A DNA stretch of 64,000 bases from contig NZ_CP040272.1 in the NCBI RefSeq assembly GCF_013393905.1, positions 2,294,001-2,358,000 on the forward strand, written 5' to 3'. The notes under the pieces were generated by a model. It did not search any database and was not told the origin of the DNA. It saw only the letters and a program-made list of their open reading frames with translations. The DNA comes from Nostoc sp. C052. GTDB lineage: Bacteria; Cyanobacteriota; Cyanobacteriia; Cyanobacteriales; Nostocaceae. Below, in pieces: positions 35,441 through 43,895 of the stretch. How positions within the stretch are numbered: position 1 is the first letter of the stretch; every line of letters begins with the position of its first letter. Both the position numbers and the translations under genes were made by a program.

Positions 35441-36787
35441 ATGGTTCTCTCAGTTGAGAAAAATGCACCACATCAGGTTGTGATCATTGGTGGTGGCTTT
35501 GGTGGACTGTATACAGCAAAAGCTTTGAAGACAGCAAACGTAAACGTTACTCTCATTGATAAACGCAACTTTCACCTATTTCAGCCGCTTTTATATCAAG
35601 TTGCCACAGGTGCGTTATCACCTGCTGATATTTCTGCACCATTGCGATCTGTATTCAGCAAAAGCAAGAATACAAAAGTGTTGCTAGGAGAAGTAAATGA
35701 TATTGATCCCAAAGCGCAACAAGTTATTTTGGGTGATGAAATAGTACCTTATGACACATTGATTGTCGCCACAGGTGCTAACCACTCCTATTTTGGTAAG
35801 GATAACTGGAAAGAATTTGCTCCTGGCTTGAAAACTGTTGAAGATGCCATAGAAATGCGTCGCCGGATATTTTCGGCATTTGAAGCGGCAGAAAAACAAA
35901 CTGATCCAGAAAAACGCCGTGCTTTGTTGACTTTTGTGATTGTGGGTGGTGGCCCCACCGGTGTAGAGTTAGCAGGTGCGATCGCAGAATTGGCATACCA
36001 AACTCTCACAGAAGATTTCCGCAGCATCAACACTTCAGAAGCGAGAATTTTACTATTGCAAGGTGGCGATCGCATCCTCCCACACATTTCACCAGAGTTA
36101 TCAAAAGTAGGAGCAGCATCTTTACAGAAGTTGGGTGTGGCTGTCTACACTAACACCAGAGTGACAAATATTGAAAATAACATTGTTACTTTCAAGCAAG
36201 GCGATGAATTGACAGAAATAGCCTCAAAAACCATATTGTGGGCAGCAGGTGTTCAAGGTTCACCTCTGGGGAAAGTTCTAGCAGAAAATACAGGTGTAGA
36301 GTGCGATCGCGCCGGACGTGTGATTGTAGAACCTGACTTGACTATCAAGGGTTATAAAAACATTTTTGTCGTGGGAGATTTAGGCAACTTCTCTCATCAA
36401 AATGGTAAACCCTTGCCTGGTGTTGCACCTGTAGCTAAACAACAAGGAGAGTATGTAGCTAAACTCATTAAACGCAGGCTTCAAGGTCACACTTTGCCAC
36501 AATTCCGTTACAATGACGTGGGTACTTTGGCAATGATTGGGCAAAATTTAGCTGTTGTAGATTTAGGCTTAATCAAACTCCAAGGTTTCATTGCTTGGCT
36601 CTTTTGGCTAGTAATTCACATCTACTTCTTAATCGAGTTTGACACTAAAATAGTAGTAGCAATTCAATGGGCGTGGAATTATATCACTCGTAATCGTCGC
36701 TCTAGATTGATTACAGGTCGGGAAGCTTTTGTAGAAGCAAAAACTGTTAAAAAGAGCGTGCAACGATCTTCTGTGACACCTCTGTAA
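35441..36787 (+). CDS. ndh: Type II NADH dehydrogenase (NDH-2)
   Basis: The 448-residue FAD-dependent oxidoreductase has two dinucleotide-binding motifs: VIIGGGFGGLYTAKAL near residue 14 for FAD and FVIVGGGPTGVELAGA near residue 165 for NAD(P)H. The mid-protein WAAGVQ and VGDL stretches are typical of NDH-2. The C-terminal 60 residues are hydrophobic and amphipathic (WLFWLVIHIYFLIEFD), fitting monotopic attachment to thylakoid or plasma membrane. It passes electrons from NAD(P)H to quinone without pumping protons. A GAAGGAAA-like site precedes the ATG. It is a single-gene unit. Confidence 0.92.
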   Translation: MVLSVEKNAPHQVVIIGGGFGGLYTAKALKTANVNVTLIDKRNFHLFQPLLYQVATGALSPADISAPLRSVFSKSKNTKVLLGEVNDIDPKAQQVILGDEIVPYDTLIVATGANHSYFGKDNWKEFAPGLKTVEDAIEMRRRIFSAFEAAEKQTDPEKRRALLTFVIVGGGPTGVELAGAIAELAYQTLTEDFRSINTSEARILLLQGGDRILPHISPELSKVGAASLQKLGVAVYTNTRVTNIENNIVTFKQGDELTEIASKTILWAAGVQGSPLGKVLAENTGVECDRAGRVIVEPDLTIKGYKNIFVVGDLGNFSHQNGKPLPGVAPVAKQQGEYVAKLIKRRLQGHTLPQFRYNDVGTLAMIGQNLAVVDLGLIKLQGFIAWLFWLVIHIYFLIEFDTKIVVAIQWAWNYITRNRRSRLITGREAFVEAKTVKKSVQRSSVTPL

Positions 36788-37034
36788 CTTTAAGGATTAC
36801 AGAATCATTCAATGATGCTATAAGAGCTTGTTAGAGTGATGGCTGTACTTCCCTTATTTTGAGATGGCAAAAGAAATTAACGGCTTGAGGAGGAAGGAAT
36901 TAACGTAAGTTTGATAAACTTCTCCCTGTCTTGAACTAAAGTTCAAGTCTGTCCCTCTCCGACTCGGAGAGGGGCGGTTTTGCGTGATTCTAGAATCTTC
37001 ATTACACCGATTAAGGATTTTCAAAAAGTTGTAA

Positions 37035-38315
37035 TTATTGATTTTGGTTGTTTGCGATCGCAGCATTATTTTTATCATGTTCAAGTTCTCTCATTAGAGA
37101 GTCAAAACCGCTGGTGTTATTTCCGCTTTGGGCAAATAAAGACCGAATTTTATTGATGATCGTACTCATGCTGCTGGAGAGAAACCGACCAATATTATTA
37201 ACAAAGTTTTTCAGTTTCTCAAATATCGTAACCTCTACAGTTGAGTATTTATTGACAATGGGATATACAATTTTTCCTTTTTCTGTTTCATAGTACTCTT
37301 GTTCAGGCATCAACATTGATTTTAGTGGTTGCACCTGTTTTGCCATATCGGCTTCGGTTCGTTTATTGCTAATGAATAAAACATCATAAATTTTGCCATT
37401 CCAGCTAGCCCAATAATGGTTTTGAAAAAACCATCGTTTACCATCATCACAATTGGGCTTTTTTCCTTGGTGTGGCGTAGCTCCAGCTTCACTCAAAAAG
37501 GGTTTAGCGATACTTTCAACTGTTATTTTTTCAATACCAAAATATTCTTCTGCAACTTTTTTAAAAGCACGAGCTAAGGTCTGACAATCTCCTTCTGGAG
37601 AGCCTTTCAATAGAGTATCTTGACTCTTGCTCACCATTGTATATTGAAATTGAATATTTCCAAAATTTTTGAAAAGTTGTTCCAGAATTTTATCTTCTGG
37701 TAATGTGTCATCTATGCCATTTACTAGTGTTTTGGCTAGCGAGTATTCTTGTAAAAATTTTTGTTTTTTATCTGCTGAGTTGTTTGCTGCTAATATCTCT
37801 TCAGACTTTGCTTGTTCGTTCTTAATACCTGGTAAGGTTGTCTGCTGTGCATCCTGGTTTTCTGAAACAACTCGATTAATTTGGTTAACTACAGAATTAG
37901 CAACTCTATCCGCCTCTTGCTCATATTGATCTCCTGATTGACCAATAGTGAGTTTTGGCTGTATTTGTTCCATTGACACACTATCAGCACGCTTGATCGC
38001 CATTTTGCTCAGGCTATGACCAAACTGGGAAGAGTGTTCCTTGTCTTGCTGCAACGACTCATTCATCTTTGTTTGCAATACAGTGAGTCGCTCTTGTCCC
38101 TCTGCTGCGATCGTGCCGTGCTTGGCTTGTATTTGGAGTTTTGCTGCCTCAAATTGATACTGTTGAAATTTCTGATTTTCTACTTTGGACTGTACTATAG
38201 GCTGGTTGGAACGGAGTTGAGGGTGGGTAGTTAATAGATGCGCTTGCAACTGACTTTGCTCTGACGAATAAGCGGATGAGTCAGCTTTTTTGTGAATTTG
38301 TAGCCGTTCTTTCAT
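37035..38315 (-). CDS. eCIS effector-type protein with probable Cys-His-Asp active site
   Basis: The protein of about 426 residues has a Gln-rich N-terminal region and the leader motif TIGQSGDQYEQEADRVANSV at about residues 124-143, like the two effectors near the eCIS block. No HExxH domain follows. Instead residues about 225-320 contain GDCQTLARAF (Cys244), QNHYWASWNGK (His300) and YDVLF (Asp311), the arrangement of a transglutaminase-like or papain-fold cysteine enzyme. I infer an injected toxin with that chemistry. The frame runs to a TTG at 38327; ATG 38315 is preferred. It lies 2.2 kb beyond the eCIS genes on the other strand, with ndh between. Confidence 0.72.
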   Translation of the reverse strand: MKERLQIHKKADSSAYSSEQSQLQAHLLTTHPQLRSNQPIVQSKVENQKFQQYQFEAAKLQIQAKHGTIAAEGQERLTVLQTKMNESLQQDKEHSSQFGHSLSKMAIKRADSVSMEQIQPKLTIGQSGDQYEQEADRVANSVVNQINRVVSENQDAQQTTLPGIKNEQAKSEEILAANNSADKKQKFLQEYSLAKTLVNGIDDTLPEDKILEQLFKNFGNIQFQYTMVSKSQDTLLKGSPEGDCQTLARAFKKVAEEYFGIEKITVESIAKPFLSEAGATPHQGKKPNCDDGKRWFFQNHYWASWNGKIYDVLFISNKRTEADMAKQVQPLKSMLMPEQEYYETEKGKIVYPIVNKYSTVEVTIFEKLKNFVNNIGRFLSSSMSTIINKIRSLFAQSGNNTSGFDSLMRELEHDKNNAAIANNQNQ

Positions 38316-38370
38316 CGCTAGTTTCAAAAGTCAATAGTGGGTAATCTATATATTATGTCACTTACTTAAA

Positions 38371-38401
38371 GATCCCCGACTTCTTAAATAAGTCGGGGAT
38401 C
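38371..38401. repeat. Hairpin repeat GATCCCCGACTT family
   Basis: GATCCCCGACTT and AAGTCGGGGATC pair around a 7-nt loop. The same hairpin occurs at 49773-49803 within a small element, and both are followed by a TTTAGGATTGC tail. Likely a mobile palindromic repeat. Confidence 0.7.
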
Positions 38402-38438
38402 TGATTGTTTACAAACGATTTAGGATTGCGATAATTTA

Positions 38439-38612
38439 ACGTGAGTTCGACAGAACTAAAAAATGTCTCGGCTTTTTTTTGTCACTTTTTACCGATTCTC
38501 CATCAATGATAGCGTAGGCGAAGCCCGCCGCAGGCATCGCCTTTGTAATGCTCAGTTGTCCAAAGCCTTACATAGTGGGCTTTTTGCCTTTTTCTAATCG
38601 TCGAACTCACGT
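38439..38612. mobile_element. MITE derived from the IS982-type element
   Basis: The 174-bp element begins ACGTGAGTTCGACAG and ends CGTCGAACTCACGT, the same ends as the IS at 42513-43627. Its interior, read on the minus strand, follows the first 160 bp of the IS closely (GAGAATC, AAAAAGTGACAAAAAAA, GCCGAGAC) but lacks a transposase. I see no clear target-site duplication. It could be moved by the IS transposase. Confidence 0.75.
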
Positions 38613-38782
38613 AAAGGTTAAGATTCCCAACTTCTGAAAAAAGTTGGAAATTTTGTTGTAAAAAATTACAAGACTACCTCAGCCTTCCCGGAAAGTAGCA
38701 CACATCAAGTCTTGTCACTGTAAAGCTTACGCTATTGTATTATATATACCCAAATAATGTAATACAAGTAAACATAAACATC

Positions 38783-39697
38783 ATGAAACATAGATTTTGG
38801 GCAAGCTATCTACTTGCTGCTTTAGCATTTCTCCCTTTCGAGCCTGTAAGTACTACTCAAGTTTTAGCAACAGAGTCAGTTTACCAATTAGCACAAGCGA
38901 AAACAGCTTACACCCAATATATGCAGCTTGGCTATAATGAAACCAAACAGAGAAACTATAGAAAAGCTTTATTGAATTTTCAGCAAGCAGAACGCCTACG
39001 TCCTGGAGATAAGTATGCTACTTCTGCAATTAGAAATGTTACAAGTTACATCCAACGCGGTAAAAATCGTATTGCCTTTGTTCCAGGTAGACCTGGTAGG
39101 GTCAGGTCAGCAGGAACACGGGGAAGTTGCTTTCAAGCTGGACAATATCTTATTCCCCTGACGCCAACAGATAAGGAAGCTCAACGAACCACAGCAGAGC
39201 ATCCCACATTTTTTTTCTACCTTCCTCAAACCTCTACAACAGTGCAAGCCCTAGAATTTGTTTTGCGGGATGGTGATAGCATTGACCCATTATATAAGGG
39301 AACTTTCAAACCTGTTGGGCAGAATGGTATTGTTAGTGTAAATATACCCGCCGATCAGTCATCTCTACAAATCGATAAAGAGTACAATTGGACTTTTTCG
39401 ATGATTTGTGATACTAATAACCGCGATAAAGATTCTTATGTAGAAGGTACAATTGTGCGATCGCAAGATGAAAACCTATCTCTTCAACTAAAGCAACCAA
39501 CCACAGACCTAGATCGTGCTGTTTTATTTGCCACAGCTGGATTTTGGGAAGATGCTTTAAGAACTTTAGCTAATTTACGCCGCCAGCGCCCTAACGATCC
39601 TGAAGTTGAGAAATATTGGGAAGATTTATTGAATTCAGTAGACATTAAAGAAGTTGTAAACAAGCCTTTATTGCCCTGTTGTACTGCCCAGAAATAA
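38783..39697 (+). CDS. Secreted DUF928 protein
   Basis: The protein of about 304 residues has a signal peptide (MKHRFWASYLLAALAFLP...VLA). A TPR-like stretch follows (YNETKQRNYRKALLNFQQAE), then a DUF928 domain with TRGSC and HPTFFFYLPQT. DUF928 proteins are exported cyanobacterial proteins of unknown function. The frame extends to 38735, but ATG 38783 starts a proper signal sequence. Two Cys (CC) lie near the C-terminus. Confidence 0.8.
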   Translation: MKHRFWASYLLAALAFLPFEPVSTTQVLATESVYQLAQAKTAYTQYMQLGYNETKQRNYRKALLNFQQAERLRPGDKYATSAIRNVTSYIQRGKNRIAFVPGRPGRVRSAGTRGSCFQAGQYLIPLTPTDKEAQRTTAEHPTFFFYLPQTSTTVQALEFVLRDGDSIDPLYKGTFKPVGQNGIVSVNIPADQSSLQIDKEYNWTFSMICDTNNRDKDSYVEGTIVRSQDENLSLQLKQPTTDLDRAVLFATAGFWEDALRTLANLRRQRPNDPEVEKYWEDLLNSVDIKEVVNKPLLPCCTAQK

Positions 39698-39712
39698 GTT
39701 AACAATTATTTA

Positions 39713-39748
39713 AAAACCTGGTTTTCATAGAGAAGCTGGGTTTTTTAC
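39713..39748 (+). terminator. Terminator after the DUF928 gene
   Basis: AAAACCTGGTTTTC and GAGAAGCTGGGTTTTTT form an imperfect stem followed by a run of T, 16 bp after the stop codon. Confidence 0.6.
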
Positions 39749-39910
39749 CCTTCAATTTAAGATTAAGCGATCGCTTTGGAGGGGCATCACTTCCTCTAAA
39801 CTGAGTTCAGCAATTTCCCAAGCTTTTTGGTAAAGTATTCTAGAAAATCCGTATCACGAGAATAGGCGATCGCTAATTGCAATTGCCAGTTTATTGCTCA
39901 GAATCTCTTC

Positions 39911-40018
39911 ATGGACGGCAGCAATGTAAGCTGTAATTAAGTTCAACGTGACCAAGGAGCGAAAGAAATAATCCAGAAGCTCAAGTCTGCGATGAAGCAG
40001 GTTGATAAAGTTGTGTGA
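39911..40018 (+). pseudogene. Decayed fragment of a topoisomerase I gene
   Basis: One frame reads MDGSNVSCN, a stop, then VQRDQGAKEIIQKLKSAM and KQVDKVV before a second stop. This matches residues about 50-84 of the full topA in the next gene (MDGSNVRCNYIPRDQRAK, TIQKLKSAVRQVDEVV), but lies on the opposite strand. Two stops and no flanking similarity mark it as a relic of a second copy. Confidence 0.8.
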
Positions 40019-40055
40019 GCAACGCTTAATTATGGTTAGTTAGTTGGACATGATA

Positions 40056-42251
40056 TCACTCATTCTCATGCTTCGTATGAGAACTCTTAACTCCTAACTC
40101 CCCAAATTTAGGACTCCACCACCCTTTTTGAGTACTGAAATAAGCCACATCTTTATGTTTAGTGTCTTTACGCGATCGCGAATCGCTACATCGCAACATT
40201 GTCTTACTCTGTCCCTCTTTGATGTAACTGTACTCCTCTAGAGGTTTTTTGCATACTGGGCAGGGATATTTCGTAATCTTGACAGCAGGTTTTTGTTGAT
40301 TTTCAGGCTGGGCGGCTTTAGTTTGTGGTGGCTGCCAAGTTTTGTTAAAGTCGCTCCAAAATAGCACGACATTTTCACAGCCTTTTGTACATTTGAGGAA
40401 ATATTTCTTTTTGACTTTACTACTCGGAATTTTGGCGAGAAAATTTTTGCATTCAGGGCATCGCGTTTTGGAAGTTTCGTATTTCCGCTCACTTATAACA
40501 TTAGCTTTACCTATTGAGGAACTTGGAACTATAGTTTTAGCTTTGGAAAGTGCTGGTATGAAGTAATTCTGATTCCAACTAGTTAAATAATGCTGCCAAG
40601 AATTTTTTCCTTCGGAAATTGCATCAAGGGCATCCTCCATTTTTGCTGTGAATTCTGCCTCTAGTAAATCAGGCAGGGCTTTGAGCAAAAACGCATCAAC
40701 TTCTAACCCTAACGCTGTCGGTTGCAGATGGTCTTTTTTCAACTCGACATAATTTCGTTTTTTTAAGGTAGCAACAGTAGGAGCATAAGTACTTGGGCGA
40801 CCAATTCCTTTACGTTCCATCAGTTGCACTAATTTTGGTTCACTATAACGGGGTGGTGGTTGAGTCTGCTTCTTTTCATGTCCAGCATTCTCTAGTTTTA
40901 ATGCTTGTCCCTGTTGTAATGAAGGTAAAACACTATCTTTGCTGAGATTGTTCCAGTACCGAGCATAACCGTAAAATTCGATCACCTGCCCTCTGGCTGA
41001 CCACAGTAGAGAACCAGACTGAGTAATCACCAGAGTTTTACGCAATTGGGCAGCACGACACTGAGAAGCAATTGACCGTTTCCAGATCATCACATACAGA
41101 TTAAACTCATCATCAGGAAGTTCTAAACGCAACTGAACTGAGGGACGAAATACATCCGTTGGACGAATGGCTTCATGTGCTTCTTGAGCCGATTTGCTAC
41201 TGCGATGCTTGGCGACTTGCTGCGGTACATTCTGCGGGTCGTTTTGCTCTAACCATTTACGGGCGCTGGCACAAAATTCTGGACTCAGCATTACTGAGTC
41301 TGTTCGCATATATGTAATTAGCCCTGCCTCATAGAGCTTTTGGGCCACAATCATGGTTTTGTCGGGAGCAAACCTCAGCTTTGAACCGGCTGCTTGCTGA
41401 AGGCTGGAAGTTGTAAATGGTGGAGGCGGCTGGCGGTTAACGATTTTTCCTTCAAAATGAATCACCTGATGAGGATGCTGCTGTGCTTCTTCAACTAAAC
41501 GTGTAGCTTCTGCTTCAGAAAGAACGCGCTTAGACTCTGGTGTTTCTGGACTATTACCTACCTTTGCATCATCGTTAGTTTCAGTTTCTTGGTCTGGTGC
41601 ATCTTTCGCAGAATCAACCGTCCCTTTGTAAAAAGCCCGAAATCCTTCCGCATAATCTACCCAGACACTCCAGTAATCTTGGGGGACAAAAGCCAGAATT
41701 TCGTTTTCTCGCTGACAAATTAGATGTAATGTCGCGCTTTGGACTCTGCCAACACTCTTAGCACCGTTATTCAATGCCCAAACTAAAGGGCTACCTTTAT
41801 AACCTACCAACTTATCTAGACAATCTCGGCACAACCCAGCACCGATTAAGTTTTGGTCTAGCTTTCTGGGGTTTGCGATCGCACTCTGTACCGCCGATGC
41901 TGTAATCTCAGTATAAATTACTCGTTTCGGTTCCCTTAGACCAAGGGTTTCTTTGAGATGCCAAGCGATTGTCTCGCCTTCTCGGTCTGGGTCAGTTGCT
42001 AAGACAACTTCATCAACTTGCCTCACCGCAGACTTAAGCTTCTGGATTGTTTCTTTGGCTCGTTGGTCACGCGGAATATAATTACACCTGACATTACTGC
42101 CGTCCATGACAAAGCCCAAGGAATCTTCCCCTTCATTGCTGAGTTCTCGGATGTGACCACAACTAGCGAGAACTTTCCAGTCTGCACCAAGAATTTGACT
42201 GAGTTTTTTGACTTTTCCGGGAGACTCTACCACAAGCAGGCGTTTGATCAT
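40056..42251 (-). CDS. topA: DNA topoisomerase I
   Basis: The 731-residue type IA topoisomerase relaxes negative supercoils. The TOPRIM domain has LLVVESPGK at the start and ATDPDREGE with Asp87, Asp89 and Glu91. The active-site tyrosine is Tyr314 in LITYMRTDS. An acidic insertion of about 35 residues lies near 213-247. The C-terminus has two Cys4-type zinc motifs (CPECKNF...CTKGC and CPVCKKP...RCSD). Length and layout fit a bacterial TopA with a short zinc tail. The ATG at 42251 is clear. A stop-ridden fragment of a second topA lies just beyond its 3' end. Confidence 0.95.
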   Translation of the reverse strand: MIKRLLVVESPGKVKKLSQILGADWKVLASCGHIRELSNEGEDSLGFVMDGSNVRCNYIPRDQRAKETIQKLKSAVRQVDEVVLATDPDREGETIAWHLKETLGLREPKRVIYTEITASAVQSAIANPRKLDQNLIGAGLCRDCLDKLVGYKGSPLVWALNNGAKSVGRVQSATLHLICQRENEILAFVPQDYWSVWVDYAEGFRAFYKGTVDSAKDAPDQETETNDDAKVGNSPETPESKRVLSEAEATRLVEEAQQHPHQVIHFEGKIVNRQPPPPFTTSSLQQAAGSKLRFAPDKTMIVAQKLYEAGLITYMRTDSVMLSPEFCASARKWLEQNDPQNVPQQVAKHRSSKSAQEAHEAIRPTDVFRPSVQLRLELPDDEFNLYVMIWKRSIASQCRAAQLRKTLVITQSGSLLWSARGQVIEFYGYARYWNNLSKDSVLPSLQQGQALKLENAGHEKKQTQPPPRYSEPKLVQLMERKGIGRPSTYAPTVATLKKRNYVELKKDHLQPTALGLEVDAFLLKALPDLLEAEFTAKMEDALDAISEGKNSWQHYLTSWNQNYFIPALSKAKTIVPSSSIGKANVISERKYETSKTRCPECKNFLAKIPSSKVKKKYFLKCTKGCENVVLFWSDFNKTWQPPQTKAAQPENQQKPAVKITKYPCPVCKKPLEEYSYIKEGQSKTMLRCSDSRSRKDTKHKDVAYFSTQKGWWSPKFGELGVKSSHTKHENE

Positions 42252-42512
42252 AATTCAGGAGGCAGGAGGTATACACGCATTCAAGTGTGGGATTGAAGCG
42301 AGAACGCAGCCAATGCTGTCTTACTCTCGATACAATGTATTTTCTATTTTATTTGCATTTCTCAAACATTCTGCGATCGTCAGGTTTAGTTAAAAATTTT
42401 ACTATTTTTATTTGGTCAAGCCATTTTTATACCCTGCTAGAACTGCATTAAGGGAACTCCAAGAAATAAATTATCCAATATTGTGGGGTGGGCATCTTGC
42501 CCGCCCAGTTTA

Positions 42513-43627
42513 ACGTGAGTTCGACGATTAAAAAAAGCCAAAAAGCTTGTGATATATGAATTTGCTCAACTGGGAAAGACCAAGCGATGGCACGAAGCAC
42601 CCACCGAAGGCGATCGCTACGATTGATTGAGAATCAGCAAAAAAGGCACAAAAAAATGCCGAGACTAAGAATATCTAACAAAAATGAGAGTCTCGGCTAT
42701 GTCTACGATTGTATCTCGCCTCGACATCACGCAAATTTTCTGCGACGTAGATGATTTCTGTAAGCAATGGGAAAATCTATGGCAGCAAGTACCACAATTG
42801 CCATCGACAACAGGAGAACGTCGCAGTAAATCCAGGATGCATCTATCGGAAGTGATGACAATAGTCATCGCATTTCATGGCAGTGGATATAAGACTTTCA
42901 AGGAATTTTACACGCTGCATGTGCTTACAAGTTGGCATGAAGCATTTCCCAATTTAGTCAGCTACACTCGGTTTGTGGAACTGATGCCCTGGTGCTTAAT
43001 GCTGTTATGTTGCTTTTTACATACGCGCACAGGAGAAATTACTGGGATTAGCTTTATTGATTCCACACCAATTAATGTTTGTCATAACTGTAGGGCACAT
43101 TCTCACAAGGTGTTTAAAGGATTAGTGAAATGGGGCAAAAATTCTGTGGGCTGGCACTTTGGGTTTAAGCTTCATTTGATTATTAATGATTGTGGAGAAT
43201 TACTAGCATTTTCACTTACTCCAGCAAATGTAGATGACCGAAAACCAGTCCCAGATATGACTAAAGACTTAATTGGTAAACTGTTTGGTGACAGAGGATA
43301 TATCTCTCAAAAATTATTTGAGGAGTTATATGAGCGAGGATTACAGTTAGTCACAAAATCTAAGAAGAAAATGAAAAATCGTTTGGTAAAACTGATTGAT
43401 AAGATTCTGTTACGCAAACGTGCTGTCATTGAGTCGGTCAACGACCATCTAAAAAATATATGTCAAATCGAACACCAAGGTCATCGTAGTCCATTTAACT
43501 TTTTGGTTAATTTGATGGCTGGTTTAGCGGCTTATACCTATTTACCCAAAAAACCTTCCATTGACATTTACCCAAAAGATTTGCCTGCTCTACCTCCTGC
43601 CATTTTTTAATTCCGTCGAACTCACGT
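42513..43627 (+). mobile_element. IS982-family-type insertion sequence
   Basis: The 1115-bp element has 14-bp perfect terminal inverted repeats ACGTGAGTTCGACG and CGTCGAACTCACGT, and 7-bp target duplications CAGTTTA at 42506-42512 and 43628-43634. It carries one complete transposase gene. Insertion is in the loop of the palindromic element 42451-43697. Confidence 0.92.
42684..43610 (+). CDS. IS982-type transposase
   Basis: The 308-residue DDE transposase carries FIDSTPINVCHNCR, KWGKNSVGWHFGFKLHLII, FGDRGYISQ and RAVIESVNDHLKNICQIEH, with the catalytic residues Asp, Asp and Glu in these stretches, as in the IS982 family. It appears intact from ATG to stop. ATGs at 42684 and 42699 are both possible starts. 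The gene fills most of the IS and ends 17 bp before its right end. It may also mobilise the related MITE at 38439. Confidence 0.9.
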   Translation: MRVSAMSTIVSRLDITQIFCDVDDFCKQWENLWQQVPQLPSTTGERRSKSRMHLSEVMTIVIAFHGSGYKTFKEFYTLHVLTSWHEAFPNLVSYTRFVELMPWCLMLLCCFLHTRTGEITGISFIDSTPINVCHNCRAHSHKVFKGLVKWGKNSVGWHFGFKLHLIINDCGELLAFSLTPANVDDRKPVPDMTKDLIGKLFGDRGYISQKLFEELYERGLQLVTKSKKKMKNRLVKLIDKILLRKRAVIESVNDHLKNICQIEHQGHRSPFNFLVNLMAGLAAYTYLPKKPSIDIYPKDLPALPPAIF

Positions 43628-43895
43628 CAGTTTATAGGGCGGGCAAGATGCCCACCCCACAAGAGTTAATTGAATATTTTTTTATTTGGAAGTCTCTAAT
43701 AAAAAAGATCGGGAGATTTGCATAAAAATACTTCATTTCAATGAAGTAAATAAATACCTGTTCTAAAGGTGTTATTGCACATACAGGGAGAATGGTAAAT
43801 TATTCCTGTAATGTTCATTACTTAACCGCATGCATCATTTAGTTAAGTAAACCGAACAGTTAAAAACATCACAGTCAATTCAGGAAAATTATATT

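Larger units (their letters stand above)
42451..43697. repeat. Long palindromic element interrupted by an IS
   Basis: Without the IS, the left arm (AGGGAACTCCAAGAAATAAA to GGGCATCTTGCCCGCC) and right arm (GGGCGGGCAAGATGCCCACC to GGAAGTCTCT) pair along most of about 60 bp around a short loop CAGTTTATA. A solo left arm occurs at 34921-34971. It is a non-autonomous palindromic element. Confidence 0.8.

Noticed and set aside
38431..38620. Target-site duplication for the 174-bp MITE
   Set aside because: The flanks ATAATTTA and AAAGGTTA do not match well enough to count as a duplication.
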